A stretch of 64,000 nucleotides of DNA from Paramylibacter kogurei. GTDB lineage: Bacteria; Pseudomonadota; Alphaproteobacteria; Rhodobacterales; Rhodobacteraceae. Shown here in pieces: positions 17,631-27,021 of this stretch (positions are counted from its first letter, which is position 1; each line of letters begins with the position of its first letter). The translations under genes and the position numbers were made by a program. The notes beneath the pieces were generated by a model. The model did no database searches. It was not told the origin of the DNA and saw only the letters and a program-made list of their open reading frames with translations. The stretch lies in NCBI RefSeq assembly GCF_002742285.1, contig NZ_MDGM01000003.1:186001-250000 (forward strand). Reading direction: 5' to 3'.

Positions 17631-20318
17631 TTGTCTGATACATCTAAAATTTCTACGGAAATAAAACTTGGGTCTCGATTGCTAGAAGAAGCAATTTCAG
17701 ACGTGAATATGAAACCCGATCTTCGTGATCTTGTTGGTCCCGCGACGGATTCGTGGGAATTACAGTTCAACGATTTAACATCGTTGAAATTGTTAAAATC
17801 CAAAACAGATAAACCCAAAATCTGTATCGCCACCGAAGATATCGTTGGGCCTGTGCGAAATGGCGGTATCGGAACAACCTATTCATTTCTGGCGCGCACC
17901 TTGGCCGAACAAGGATTCGATGTCACGATCTTGTTCTTGCGAGGCGTTTATTGCGAAACAGGAACGATTGATGAATGGATACAATACTATGCTGAATTTG
18001 GCGTAAAATTTGTACCGATCAAAGATTACTATACCGAAGAAAAATGCAAAGGTGCATCCGATCGCTGGACCGCACCGATGTTCAATATGTTTCGATATTT
18101 ACAAGAGCATCATTTTGACATGGTGCATGTATCGGAATGGCGCGGGTCTGGTTATTTGGCCATGTTGGCGAAATCACAAGGCTTGGCATTTCAAGACACG
18201 CATTTCGCAGTAAAATGTTCATCACCATGGTTGTGGAACCGATTGTATGGTTCGCATTCATTGCGCACGTTGGATGATCTGGACAAGATTTTCATCGAAC
18301 AAAAATCAGTAGAGCTTGGCGATCATATTATCGGTGGCTCTGCGCATTTGTTGCGCTGGATGGCAAGCCAAGGTTACGCATTGAAGCGCGATGCAACATT
18401 TGTGCAGCCAAACATCATTTCGATTGAGCATCTGAAAAAAATTATTGGTGATCGAAATGTTTCGCCTGGCACACGCGTGCCAGTTGATGAAATCGTTTTC
18501 TTTGGTCGCCTAGAGGCGCGCAAAGGTTTGGCCGTTTTCTGCGAAGCGATCAGCAATTTGGTGCAACAAGGTGTCAAGCTTCCGCCTAAAATTTCCTTTA
18601 TGGGAAAACCGGGTGCGCGTATTCAAAGCCGCCCAGATATCGATGTATTGGATTTCATCAAAGAGGTTTCACAAGACTGGCCTTGTGAAATTGAATTGCT
18701 GACAGAATTTCAACAAGAACCCGCGCTGCGTTATCTGCTCGCAGGAAATCGGTTGGCGGTTATGCCGAGCATTATCGAAAATTCGTCCCTTGCGGTTTAC
18801 GAAGCAGCCATTTGCCAAATCCCGTTTGTCGCATCAAATTCAGGCGGCAGCCCAGAATTGGTAAAAGAAGAATATCACGACGATGTTTTGTGTGATCCTC
18901 ACCCCGTTCCATTGGCACGCCAAATTGCGCGCTCGCTGGAAAACGGTGGTGTCGTTGCAGAATGTTCGTTTGATAATGACAAGAATATTGAAACATGGAT
19001 TCAATATCATCATTCGCTTTCAAAATTTAAAACCAAACCAGTTGCGTTAGAAAATCCAACGCCCAAGGTTTCGGTTATTGTTACGCATTGCGATGATATC
19101 GCCGGGTTAAAACACAGCCTGAAAGCGTTGGAAAAGCAAGACTACAGCAATTTTGATGTCTATTTGGTTGACGATGGAAGTATCGCCAAAAAGGCCAAAG
19201 CAGATCTTAAAAAAATCACCAGCCGTTTTGCTGCGCTGAATTGGAAATATATTGAATCACCGGGGCTGGATTATGGTGTGTGTGCGAATGATGCGATTGC
19301 ACGATCAGATGCGGAATTGATCTATCTTACCCGTTCAGGAAACGTGCTGTTTGATGGCGCGTTGAGCAAATTGGTAAAGGTTGCCCAAACACGAAACCTC
19401 GGTGTTGTGACGGGTTTTTGTTATGACTTTAAGTCCAAGGTTCCAACACAGCCATCCAACGCAGAATTCATGCGTATGCCAATTTTGGGGAATCTGAACT
19501 ACACATTCTTTGATGCAGATTCTGAACCATTGGATATGATGGTGCGTCGTACTGACTTTGATCGCGTTGGTGGATTCACCGGCGATTTCAGAATTTTGGG
19601 TGATGAAAAAGAACTGTATCATGCCATCGCATTGAATGGCGGTGTTTGTGAATCCATTCCACAACCGCTGTATTGGCGCCGCAAGTTGAACGATAAACTT
19701 TTGGCGTTGCGATTGTATAATCGCCAAGCCGAAAATATCCGCCAAGTGCGCCCGTTTTATCGTTATGGGCCAACAGTGTTTCGTAACCTGTTATTGTTTT
19801 CCTATGGCATGTACGAAGAACATGCGCGGTTGACGGCACAGGTGGATAAGCTTCGTAAAGATCGCGATTCACAGCGTGATATGAAATTTGCGCGCGCCCA
19901 AGAACGCGACGAATTGCGAATGCAATTTAACGCCATGAAATCACAAATGCTGGCCGCGAATAAAGGTGCAAAGATTCCAGTTGCGATCCCAAAAACGCCG
20001 CTGGATCGATACGAAGATAACCCGATCTATGCGGAGTATGACAAATCATTTGCGATAAACAAAAAGGGATTTGTGACCGGTGGAATGCCTGACACGTCCA
20101 AATACAATGATTTGCCAGAGAATGAGCTGGCTACACGGTTGGATTTAAAAACAAGAGAATTGGAAGCGCTTCGGTCACAGCTTCACCGTGTCAAAGATCG
20201 GCATGAACGGTTGCGCAATCAGGTTGAATGGGTATTGTGCGGGGGTGGATTATTGCCCAAACGCGCAGCACAAGCGTTAAGACGGTTGGCTAAAAAAATC
20301 GTCAATAATAAAGTTTAA
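17631..20318 (+). CDS. Large glycosyltransferase: GT4 + GT2 domains + coiled coil
   Basis: The 895-residue protein has a GT4 (GT-B) domain at about 61-440, with GPVRNGGIGTTYSFLARTL near its start, FFGRLEARKGL, and the nucleotide-sugar motif near MPSIIENSSLAVYEA. A GT2 (GT-A) domain begins near residue 478 (PKVSVIVTHCDD, VYLVDDGS). Two coiled-coil stretches follow at about 730-780 and 833-868. It may therefore add two different sugars and self-associate. The start is TTG at 17631 with an AGGTTGAG site; an in-frame ATG at 17709 is an alternative that leaves both domains intact. Two Stf0 sulfotransferases follow in the same direction. Confidence 0.87.
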   Translation: MSDTSKISTEIKLGSRLLEEAISDVNMKPDLRDLVGPATDSWELQFNDLTSLKLLKSKTDKPKICIATEDIVGPVRNGGIGTTYSFLARTLAEQGFDVTILFLRGVYCETGTIDEWIQYYAEFGVKFVPIKDYYTEEKCKGASDRWTAPMFNMFRYLQEHHFDMVHVSEWRGSGYLAMLAKSQGLAFQDTHFAVKCSSPWLWNRLYGSHSLRTLDDLDKIFIEQKSVELGDHIIGGSAHLLRWMASQGYALKRDATFVQPNIISIEHLKKIIGDRNVSPGTRVPVDEIVFFGRLEARKGLAVFCEAISNLVQQGVKLPPKISFMGKPGARIQSRPDIDVLDFIKEVSQDWPCEIELLTEFQQEPALRYLLAGNRLAVMPSIIENSSLAVYEAAICQIPFVASNSGGSPELVKEEYHDDVLCDPHPVPLARQIARSLENGGVVAECSFDNDKNIETWIQYHHSLSKFKTKPVALENPTPKVSVIVTHCDDIAGLKHSLKALEKQDYSNFDVYLVDDGSIAKKAKADLKKITSRFAALNWKYIESPGLDYGVCANDAIARSDAELIYLTRSGNVLFDGALSKLVKVAQTRNLGVVTGFCYDFKSKVPTQPSNAEFMRMPILGNLNYTFFDADSEPLDMMVRRTDFDRVGGFTGDFRILGDEKELYHAIALNGGVCESIPQPLYWRRKLNDKLLALRLYNRQAENIRQVRPFYRYGPTVFRNLLLFSYGMYEEHARLTAQVDKLRKDRDSQRDMKFARAQERDELRMQFNAMKSQMLAANKGAKIPVAIPKTPLDRYEDNPIYAEYDKSFAINKKGFVTGGMPDTSKYNDLPENELATRLDLKTRELEALRSQLHRVKDRHERLRNQVEWVLCGGGLLPKRAAQALRRLAKKIVNNKV

Positions 20319-20349
20319 CGCAACCGCTTGTGGGTTTGGTAGGGACATT

Positions 20350-21192
20350 TTGAAAAAACTTATTCTTATTTTGGCGACTCAACGCTCTGGTTCGACACTC
20401 TTGTGTCGAGACATCGAAGGATTGGGTGGTGTTGGCGTTCCGCGAGAGCATCTCTTGCCGATGGTGCGTGCGGATCGCCCTGCATTCAATGCTGGGCGCA
20501 AGATGAAGGCAAATAATGAAACCGTCATGGAAAGTTTGCAGTTGGGCTTGGGAAGTGAAAACCAAACCGATGTAGGATCGGTGAAGTTAATGGTTTCCTA
20601 TGCCCCGCAGGTTTATCAAAATATCAGCGGGAAATTGATCGAAGATCGCGCAGAAGCAATGCAAGAAATTATCAATTGGACGCGGAATCAATTTGAACAC
20701 GTTGCATTGGTTTCCATTGTGCGTAAATCCATAATGGACCAAGCGATTTCGCGATCAATGGCGCGTGTGACAGATGTGTTTCACCATCGTTCACCCAAGG
20801 GTAAACAGGAAACGGATCCATATGCCAAAACCAAGATTGACCGCGCTTTGTTGAACCGGAACATCCTTGATAATTTGACGCTTGTGCGCGAATTACAATC
20901 CGATCTGTTATCGGTGATTAAGAACAACAAATCCGATATCTTGAATATCAATTATGATACTCTGTCTCGCAACGCAGATTACTGTCAAAAAAAGCTGTAT
21001 GACCATCTGGTCAGCAATAACATCACACCCGAAAACAAACGCGCAAAACGATATTTGCGAAAACTTATCGACACCGATCGATCAGAAAAAATCAAATCGG
21101 ACTTTTTCGAATATCTTTTGGGTGAAATGCTAAATAAAGAAGATTATGCCGTGTTACGCGATGTTTTGGATAATCCAAAATACGCCGATTGA
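20350..21192 (+). CDS. Stf0-type sulfotransferase (copy B)
   Basis: The 280-residue protein starts MKKLILILATQRSGSTLLC, with the PAPS-binding TQRSGST loop, and has the second PAPS element VRKSIMDQAISRSMARVTD. It is a paralogue of the genes at 11273 and 21219. The start is TTG with AGGGA just upstream, 31 bases after the GT4-GT2 gene. It is expected to transfer sulfate from PAPS to a sugar hydroxyl, most simply on the product of the preceding glycosyltransferase; that acceptor is inferred. Confidence 0.85.
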   Translation: MKKLILILATQRSGSTLLCRDIEGLGGVGVPREHLLPMVRADRPAFNAGRKMKANNETVMESLQLGLGSENQTDVGSVKLMVSYAPQVYQNISGKLIEDRAEAMQEIINWTRNQFEHVALVSIVRKSIMDQAISRSMARVTDVFHHRSPKGKQETDPYAKTKIDRALLNRNILDNLTLVRELQSDLLSVIKNNKSDILNINYDTLSRNADYCQKKLYDHLVSNNITPENKRAKRYLRKLIDTDRSEKIKSDFFEYLLGEMLNKEDYAVLRDVLDNPKYAD

Positions 21193-21218
21193 AACACGTT
21201 TTTGAAAAAGGTTTCGAA

Positions 21219-22040
21219 ATGAACAAATTAACTTTGGTTCTGGCAACACAACGTTCTGGTTCAACATTGTTGTGCAAGGATATGATTGGATTGGGTGGCT
21301 TGGGATTACCCAAAGAGCATTTTAAACGCCTGTTCGGTGAACACAAAAAAGCCGAAGCAAAGGGTAATCCGCTACCGCGAAGTGAAAAGGACATCGTTGA
21401 TTTCCTGCGTGAAAATGGTTGTTCGGATGACAATCCAGATGTTGCAGGTGTGAAACTGATGGTTGGTCAATCGCCCATGTTGTGTAATTTTTTGGGACTA
21501 CCGACCAGCAAAGACAAAAGCGTAACGATGCAATCCGTTATTGATTGGGCTTATGCAAATTTTGATGCGGTTAATTTGGTTGTCATCATCCGTGAATCCG
21601 TTTTGGATCAATGCATTTCACGCGCTGTGGCGCGCAGCACCTCCGTTTATCATCACCGTGACACAAAACGGATGAAAGACGTTGATCCATACGAAGGGAA
21701 AGAGCTGGACCTAGACGCGCTTAATCAAATGATCATTGATCTTATTCCGCGCGTGGCAAAGGATAATGAAGTGCTTCATCAGATTGCTAAAAACAATGCT
21801 GGGCGGGCGTTGCTTGTTGATTATGACTATCTTGCTCAACATCCCAATGAGGCACAGCAAAAACTGTTTGATCATGCGGTCGCCAACGGGTTCACACCGA
21901 AAAAAAACCAGTTCGACCGCATCTTGCGAAAACTGATTGATAAATCAAAATCGCAAGAGATTAGAGCGTCATTTGAAAAATTCGCAAGCGAAGGCAATCA
22001 CAATCGCAAAGTGAAAAAGCTGCTTGAAACAATCAAATAA
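21219..22040 (+). CDS. Stf0-type sulfotransferase (copy C)
   Basis: The 273-residue product begins MNKLTLVLATQRSGSTLLC and shares the layout of copies A and B, including IRESVLDQCISRAVARSTS. The ATG at 21219 has AAAAGG upstream and aligns with the paralogues; an in-frame ATG at 21189 would overlap the previous stop. It lies 26 bases after copy B, so the two look like a tandem duplication that has diverged, mostly in the middle and C-terminal thirds where the acceptor should bind. It ends the operon, followed at once by a strong terminator. Confidence 0.85.
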   Translation: MNKLTLVLATQRSGSTLLCKDMIGLGGLGLPKEHFKRLFGEHKKAEAKGNPLPRSEKDIVDFLRENGCSDDNPDVAGVKLMVGQSPMLCNFLGLPTSKDKSVTMQSVIDWAYANFDAVNLVVIIRESVLDQCISRAVARSTSVYHHRDTKRMKDVDPYEGKELDLDALNQMIIDLIPRVAKDNEVLHQIAKNNAGRALLVDYDYLAQHPNEAQQKLFDHAVANGFTPKKNQFDRILRKLIDKSKSQEIRASFEKFASEGNHNRKVKKLLETIK

Positions 22041-22064
22041 AAAAGGGGCCACGCGGCCCCTTTT
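22041..22064. terminator. Bidirectional terminator between the Stf0 gene and sqdB
   Basis: A 10-bp stem (AAAAGGGGCC/GGCCCCTTTT) with a 4-base loop is followed by T-rich sequence on both strands. It lies directly after the stop at 22040 and 20 bases from the end of the convergent sqdB-like gene. Confidence 0.9.
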
Positions 22065-22084
22065 GTTTGAACAATTGTCGATGC

Positions 22085-23230
22085 TTACCATTTGGGTGAG
22101 CTCAGAACATTTGCCTTATCAAAATTGTGCTTTGTTTCGTTGCCGATGAATTTCACATCTTCGATCAGATCGGTATTCAACAACACTGGTTCAAAACCAA
22201 GCGAACGTAGACCGTCGTTTGCAACTTCCAATTCATTTTCCGCCAACTCTTTGCGTGGGTTGTCAACGAATTGAACTTCTGCACCTGTTTGATCAGCCAA
22301 TATTTGTGCCAAACCTTTGACGCTTTGCACTTCTGATACTTGGTTGAAAATACGAACGCGCTCACCGTCAGCAGGTGGATTTTCCACAGCCAGTTGCAAG
22401 CAACGCGCAGAATCAGAAATGTGGATAAACGCACGTTCCTGGCCGCCGATACCATATACGGTCAGTGGCACATCATTCGCTGCTTGGCTAATGAAACGGT
22501 TCAACACGGTGCCATAAACGCCATCATAATCGAAACGGTTTACCAATGCTGGGTCCAATTTGGTTTCAGCAGTTTCAACACCCCAAACGATACCTTGGTG
22601 AAGGTCGGTAACCTTTAGGCCCCAGTTTTTGTGGTAGAATTGGAAAATCAACTGATCCAAGCATTTGGTCATGTGATAAACACTACCAGGGTTTGCAGGG
22701 TACAGGATTTGTGTGTCCTGAGCAGTGGATTTAATTTCGATGTCCAAATAGCCTTCGGGGATTTTACCGAATTCTTTGGAATAACCGTAAACACCCATTG
22801 TGCCCAAGTGGATCAGGTGGATTGATGGGTCAACTTCGACGATTGCAGAACAAACGTTATGCGTGCCAACAATGTTGTTATCCACGGTGTAACGACGCTC
22901 ACTATCACCGATCATTGAATATGGTGCTGCGCGTTGTTCCGCAAATTGAATGATTGAATCAGGTTTCACATCAGCGATCAAATTGCGCAAACCTGCGAAA
23001 TCTTTTGCGATGTCGATGTTATGGAAATCAATCTTGCCAATCTTTTCATTCGCAACTTTGATACGATCACGGATTGATGCGATATTGGTCAAGCTGCCAG
23101 AAGACAGTTCCAGATCAATTGCGCGGCGCGACAGGTTATCAACGATTGTTACTTCATGGCCTTCTTTTGCCAATTTCAAGCTGGTTGGCCAACCGCAAAA
23201 ACCATCGCCACCAAGTACTATTACCTTCAT
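22085..23230 (-). CDS. sqdB: UDP-sulfoquinovose synthase (SqdB-like)
   Basis: SqdB converts UDP-glucose and sulfite to UDP-sulfoquinovose, the donor of the sulfonated sugar in sulfolipid and in some archaeal glycans. The 381-residue protein shows the specific signature GGDGFCGWPTSLKLAKEG at the N-terminus, NRFDYDGVYGTVLNRF in the middle and GIGGQERAFIHI later. The Thr/Tyr-Lys active site is in HLGTMGVYGY and VYHMTK. The family is narrow, so the call is firm. No sqdA, sqdC or sqdD neighbour is seen, and the gene sits at the end of the first glycan block. It may therefore serve a surface polysaccharide, sulfolipid, or both. UDP-glucose could come from the galU gene at 33592. Confidence 0.9.
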   Translation of the reverse strand: MKVIVLGGDGFCGWPTSLKLAKEGHEVTIVDNLSRRAIDLELSSGSLTNIASIRDRIKVANEKIGKIDFHNIDIAKDFAGLRNLIADVKPDSIIQFAEQRAAPYSMIGDSERRYTVDNNIVGTHNVCSAIVEVDPSIHLIHLGTMGVYGYSKEFGKIPEGYLDIEIKSTAQDTQILYPANPGSVYHMTKCLDQLIFQFYHKNWGLKVTDLHQGIVWGVETAETKLDPALVNRFDYDGVYGTVLNRFISQAANDVPLTVYGIGGQERAFIHISDSARCLQLAVENPPADGERVRIFNQVSEVQSVKGLAQILADQTGAEVQFVDNPRKELAENELEVANDGLRSLGFEPVLLNTDLIEDVKFIGNETKHNFDKANVLSSPKW

Positions 23231-23443
23231 ATTTGTCCCCTAGAATCCATAGGCTGTTTATGTCTGGCTACAAGTAGTCAAACCAAGTGAAATATACAAG
23301 TCTAGCGGTCATTTCTTTGGGTTTTCGTCGGTTATATGCCTAATATTGTGGGTCATACTGGATATTAGACTGCAAACAACTGTGATTGGGCATGATGGAT
23401 CATGTTGCGCCGCACAAGGTTGTTAATTTTGCACAAAGGAAGT

Positions 23444-23470
23444 ATGAATAACAAATCGGCATTAGTTTAA
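23444..23470 (+). other. Possible 8-codon leader ORF before maeB
   Basis: An AAAGGA ribosome binding motif is followed by ATG and a reading frame encoding MNNKSALV, then TAA. Its stop codon lies in the left arm of the palindrome at 23463-23480. It may be a leader peptide that couples translation to expression of maeB, or chance. Confidence 0.3.
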
Positions 23471-23480
23471 TATTAAACTA
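23463..23480. promoter_or_regulatory. Perfect 18-bp palindrome upstream of maeB
   Basis: TAGTTTAATATTAAACTA is perfectly symmetric and lies 20 bases before the preferred maeB start. Its AT-rich 9+9 form resembles an operator for a dimeric regulator. Elsewhere, the 270-base gap between sqdB and maeB shows no gene and no clear promoter. Confidence 0.5.
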
Positions 23481-23500
23481 TCATTTAGATGGAAAAGCAA

Positions 23501-25762
23501 ATGAGCGGAAAATCACGTGTAACTGACGAAGAAGCGTTGCAATATCACCTTGAACCAACACCTGGTAAAATCGAAGTAATTGCATCAACCCCAATGAGCA
23601 CACAGCGCGATCTGTCGCTTGCCTATTCACCTGGTGTTGCCGTTCCCGTCGAAGCAATTGGTAAAAATCCAGAGCTTGCTTATGATTACACATCCAAGGG
23701 AAATATGGTTGCGGTCATTTCAAATGGTACCGCAATTTTGGGACTTGGAAATTTGGGTGCGCTGGCATCCAAACCCGTGATGGAAGGCAAGGCGGTTTTG
23801 TTCAAACGTTTTGCCGATGTAAATTCGATTGATATCGAATTGGACACCGAAGATGCAGATGAATTCATTAACGCGGTGAAATTGATGGGGCCAAGTTTTG
23901 GTGGCATCAATTTAGAGGACATCAAAGCGCCTGAATGTTTCATCATCGAACAACAGCTCAAAGAGCTGATGGATATTCCCGTTTTCCATGATGATCAACA
24001 CGGAACAGCGGTGATTTGTGCCGCTGGTTTGTTAAACGCGTTGCACATCAGCGGTAAAAAAATCGAAGACGTGAAGGTCGTTTTGAACGGGGCTGGTGCC
24101 GCTGGAATTGCCTGTTTGGAATTGATCAAACGTATGGGTGCAAAGAATGAAAATTGCATCATTTGCGATACCAAAGGCGTCATTTACCAAGGCCGCACCG
24201 AGGGTATGAACCAATGGAAATCTGCCCATGCGATCAAAACAGAAATGCGCACATTGGAAGAGGCGATGAAAGATGCCGATGTTTTCCTTGGTGTATCTGC
24301 CAAAGGTGCGGTGACGCAGGATATGGTGAAATCTATGGCCAAGAGCCCTGTGATTTTTGCGATGGCAAACCCTGATCCAGAAATCACACCAGAGGATGCA
24401 CACGCTGTGCGCCCTGATGCGATTGTGGCCACTGGGCGTTCGGATTACCCAAATCAGGTGAACAACGTTTTGTGTTTCCCATATTTGTTCCGTGGCGCGT
24501 TGGATGTGCATGCGCGTTCAATCAATGACGAAATGAAAATCGCCTGTGCACAAGCCTTGGCCGCACTTGCACGTGAAGACGTGCCAGATGAGGTCGGCCT
24601 TGCTTATGGCAAAAAACTTCAATTTGGGCCGGAATATATTATCCCAACACCATTTGATCCGCGCCTTATTCACATCATCCCACCAGCGGTTGCAAAGGCG
24701 GGAATGGACACAGGCGTGGCACGCCGTCCGATCATTGATATGGATCGATATACGCTTGATCTGAAATCACGTTTGGATCCATCTGCACAATTCTTGCAAG
24801 CGATGTTCCAACGTGCGCGTAACACGCAGGCAACAATGGTTTTTGCCGAAGGCGACGATCCACGGGTATTGCGTGCGGCGGTTGCTTATGTGCGCTCAGG
24901 GCTTGGTCGTGCGATTGTTGTTGGCCGTGATGCGGATGTGAAAGAAAAACTTGAACAAGCAGGCATGGGAGAAGCGTTTGAAGATATCGAAGTTTTAAAC
25001 GCTGCTACCACCGATCACCTGCGAACATACAAAGATTTCTTGTATAATCGTTTGCAGCGCGATGGTTACGATTTATCCGATATTCACAAACTTGCATCGC
25101 GTGACCGCCATGTGTTCGCAGCACTTGTTGTGGCGCATGGTCATGCGGATGGCATGGTCACGGGTGCAACGCGCAAATCAGCGCTATGTTTGAATCAGAT
25201 TAACCACGTGTTTGATGCTAAACCGGGTGATGGTGCAATCGGTGTGAATGCGATGTTGCACAAAGGGCGTATGGTTTTGATCGCTGACAGTTTGGTGCAC
25301 GAATGGCCAGAGGCCGAAGATTTGGCAGATATCGCCGAACGCGCATCCGAAGTGGCACGCAAAATGGGTATGGATCCGCGCGTCGCATTTGTCAGCTTTT
25401 CCAATTTTGGTTATCCAAAATCAGAACGCGCAGAAAAAATGTCAATGGCACCTGATGTGTTGGACAAACGCGGCGTGAACTTTGAATACGAAGGCGAAAT
25501 GACCGTTGATGTCGCGCTTAATGATGCATTGCGCAAAAAGTATTATCCGTTTGCACGTCTGTCGGCACCTGCAAATATTTTGGTGATGCCAGCACGCCAT
25601 TCAGCATCGATTTCAACCAAATTGATGCAGGAAATGGGTGGGGCGACCATGATCGGGCCGATCCTGACGGGTATTGATAAACCTGTTCAGCTTTGCTCTG
25701 TGAATGCGACAGTGAACGACATTTTGAATATGGCCGTGATGGCCGCATGTGACGTTGGATAA
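23501..25762 (+). CDS. maeB: NADP-dependent malic enzyme with phosphotransacetylase-like domain
   Basis: The enzyme decarboxylates malate to pyruvate while reducing NADP+, supplying pyruvate and NADPH during growth on C4 acids or acetate. The 753-residue hybrid has a malic enzyme part at about 1-430 (STQRDLSLAYSPGVAVPVEA, VFHDDQHGTAVI, GAGAAGIACLE) and a phosphate-acetyltransferase-like part at about 440-753 (FAEGDDPRVLRAAVAY), which in this family is regulatory and not a transacetylase. I prefer the ATG at 23501, preceded by GGAAAAG, over the in-frame ATG at 23489, which has no ribosome binding site. It is monocistronic and ends at a bidirectional terminator. Confidence 0.94.
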   Translation: MSGKSRVTDEEALQYHLEPTPGKIEVIASTPMSTQRDLSLAYSPGVAVPVEAIGKNPELAYDYTSKGNMVAVISNGTAILGLGNLGALASKPVMEGKAVLFKRFADVNSIDIELDTEDADEFINAVKLMGPSFGGINLEDIKAPECFIIEQQLKELMDIPVFHDDQHGTAVICAAGLLNALHISGKKIEDVKVVLNGAGAAGIACLELIKRMGAKNENCIICDTKGVIYQGRTEGMNQWKSAHAIKTEMRTLEEAMKDADVFLGVSAKGAVTQDMVKSMAKSPVIFAMANPDPEITPEDAHAVRPDAIVATGRSDYPNQVNNVLCFPYLFRGALDVHARSINDEMKIACAQALAALAREDVPDEVGLAYGKKLQFGPEYIIPTPFDPRLIHIIPPAVAKAGMDTGVARRPIIDMDRYTLDLKSRLDPSAQFLQAMFQRARNTQATMVFAEGDDPRVLRAAVAYVRSGLGRAIVVGRDADVKEKLEQAGMGEAFEDIEVLNAATTDHLRTYKDFLYNRLQRDGYDLSDIHKLASRDRHVFAALVVAHGHADGMVTGATRKSALCLNQINHVFDAKPGDGAIGVNAMLHKGRMVLIADSLVHEWPEAEDLADIAERASEVARKMGMDPRVAFVSFSNFGYPKSERAEKMSMAPDVLDKRGVNFEYEGEMTVDVALNDALRKKYYPFARLSAPANILVMPARHSASISTKLMQEMGGATMIGPILTGIDKPVQLCSVNATVNDILNMAVMAACDVG

Positions 25763-25796
25763 AAAAGAAGGGCCCAAAAGGCCCTTCGAATTTTTT
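25761..25796. terminator. Bidirectional terminator between maeB and dnaJ
   Basis: GAAGGGCC (25767-25774) pairs with GGCCCTTC (25780-25787) around a 5-base loop. It is preceded by six A and followed by six T shortly after, so it can work on both strands for the convergent maeB and dnaJ genes. Confidence 0.92.
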
Positions 25797-25813
25797 GAAT
25801 TGGCGATGAAGGT

Positions 25814-26950
25814 TTAACCCTTCATCCCATCCCAAAATGATTTAACCTTGCCAAAGAAATTCGAACTTTCTGGATTGTTATCCACAGAGAGTTCATCGAA
25901 TTCTTTCAACAGCTCTTTTTGTTTTGCGGTCAGGTTCACGGGTGTTTCAACCGCGATTTCCAGATACAAATCACCGCTGCCGTGGCCTCGCAACGCTGGC
26001 ATACCTTTGCCTTTCAGGCGCATTTGTTTGCCTGATTGGGCACCTGCGGGAACCTTGACGCGTGATTTCCCACCATCAATGTTTGGCACTTCTATTTCGC
26101 CACCCAATGCGGCGGTGCGCATGCTGACCGGGACACGACAGAACAAATTTGAACCTTCGCGTTCGAACAATTCATGATCGGCCACATTGATGAAAATATA
26201 CAAATCACCAGATGGCCCACCACGCGTGCCCGCCTCGCCTTCATTCGCTAGACGGATGCGCGTGCCTGTTTCTACACCGGCGGGGATATTCACGCTGAGT
26301 GAACGTTCACGCTGTGTTTGGCCTGTACCTGAACACGTTTTACATGGGTTGGTTACAATTTCGCCGCGCCCTGAACAGGTTGGACAAGTGCGTTCAACGG
26401 TAAAGAAACCTTGTTGTGCACGCACCTTACCCATGCCAGAACATGTCGGGCATCCAGATGGTTCCGAACCATTGGCGGCACCTGTTCCCGAACATGTGTC
26501 ACAGGATGCGGATGCGTTTACCGAAATGGTTTGCTGTTTGCCTGTAAATGCTTCTTCTAAAGATACATTCAGGTTATATCGCAAATCGGAGCCGCGCGTT
26601 GCACGCCGCCCGCCACCGCCACGGTTTCCACCCATGAAATCGCCGAACAGATCGTCGAATACATCGGAAAAGGCCGATCCAAAATCGCCCTGCCCGCGGA
26701 AACCGCCGCCGCCGCCCATGCCACCCTCGAACGCGGCATGACCATAGTTGTCATATGCTGCTTTTTTTTCGGGGTCCTTGAGAACGTCGTAAGCCTCATT
26801 GGCTTCTTTGAATTGTGCTTCTGCTTCTGGGTTGTCTTGGTTGCGATCGGGGTGAAGTTCCATCGCTTTTTTGCGATAGGCTTTTTTCAGCTCTGATTCA
26901 GATGCGCCTTTGGCCACACCCAGAATTTCGTAATAGTCACGTTTTGACAT
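25814..26950 (-). CDS. dnaJ: Chaperone protein DnaJ
   Basis: DnaJ delivers unfolded proteins to DnaK and stimulates its ATPase. The 378-residue protein has a J domain with the HPD motif (MELHPDRNQ), a Gly/Phe-rich linker (about 75-115), four CxxCxGxG zinc repeats ([32 protein letters not shown]) and the C-terminal substrate-binding domains. The ATG at 26950 has GGAGGCGAT directly upstream; the frame runs 10 codons further but without homology. It lies 71 bases after dnaK and is probably cotranscribed from the heat-shock promoter. Confidence 0.97.
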   Translation of the reverse strand: MSKRDYYEILGVAKGASESELKKAYRKKAMELHPDRNQDNPEAEAQFKEANEAYDVLKDPEKKAAYDNYGHAAFEGGMGGGGGFRGQGDFGSAFSDVFDDLFGDFMGGNRGGGGRRATRGSDLRYNLNVSLEEAFTGKQQTISVNASASCDTCSGTGAANGSEPSGCPTCSGMGKVRAQQGFFTVERTCPTCSGRGEIVTNPCKTCSGTGQTQRERSLSVNIPAGVETGTRIRLANEGEAGTRGGPSGDLYIFINVADHELFEREGSNLFCRVPVSMRTAALGGEIEVPNIDGGKSRVKVPAGAQSGKQMRLKGKGMPALRGHGSGDLYLEIAVETPVNLTAKQKELLKEFDELSVDNNPESSNFFGKVKSFWDGMKG

Positions 26951-27021
26951 ATCGCCTCCACTATGGCGTTGGTCGGCCAAACGAATTGGCCAACCAACAT
27001 GTGGTTACGTTCACTGTGATC

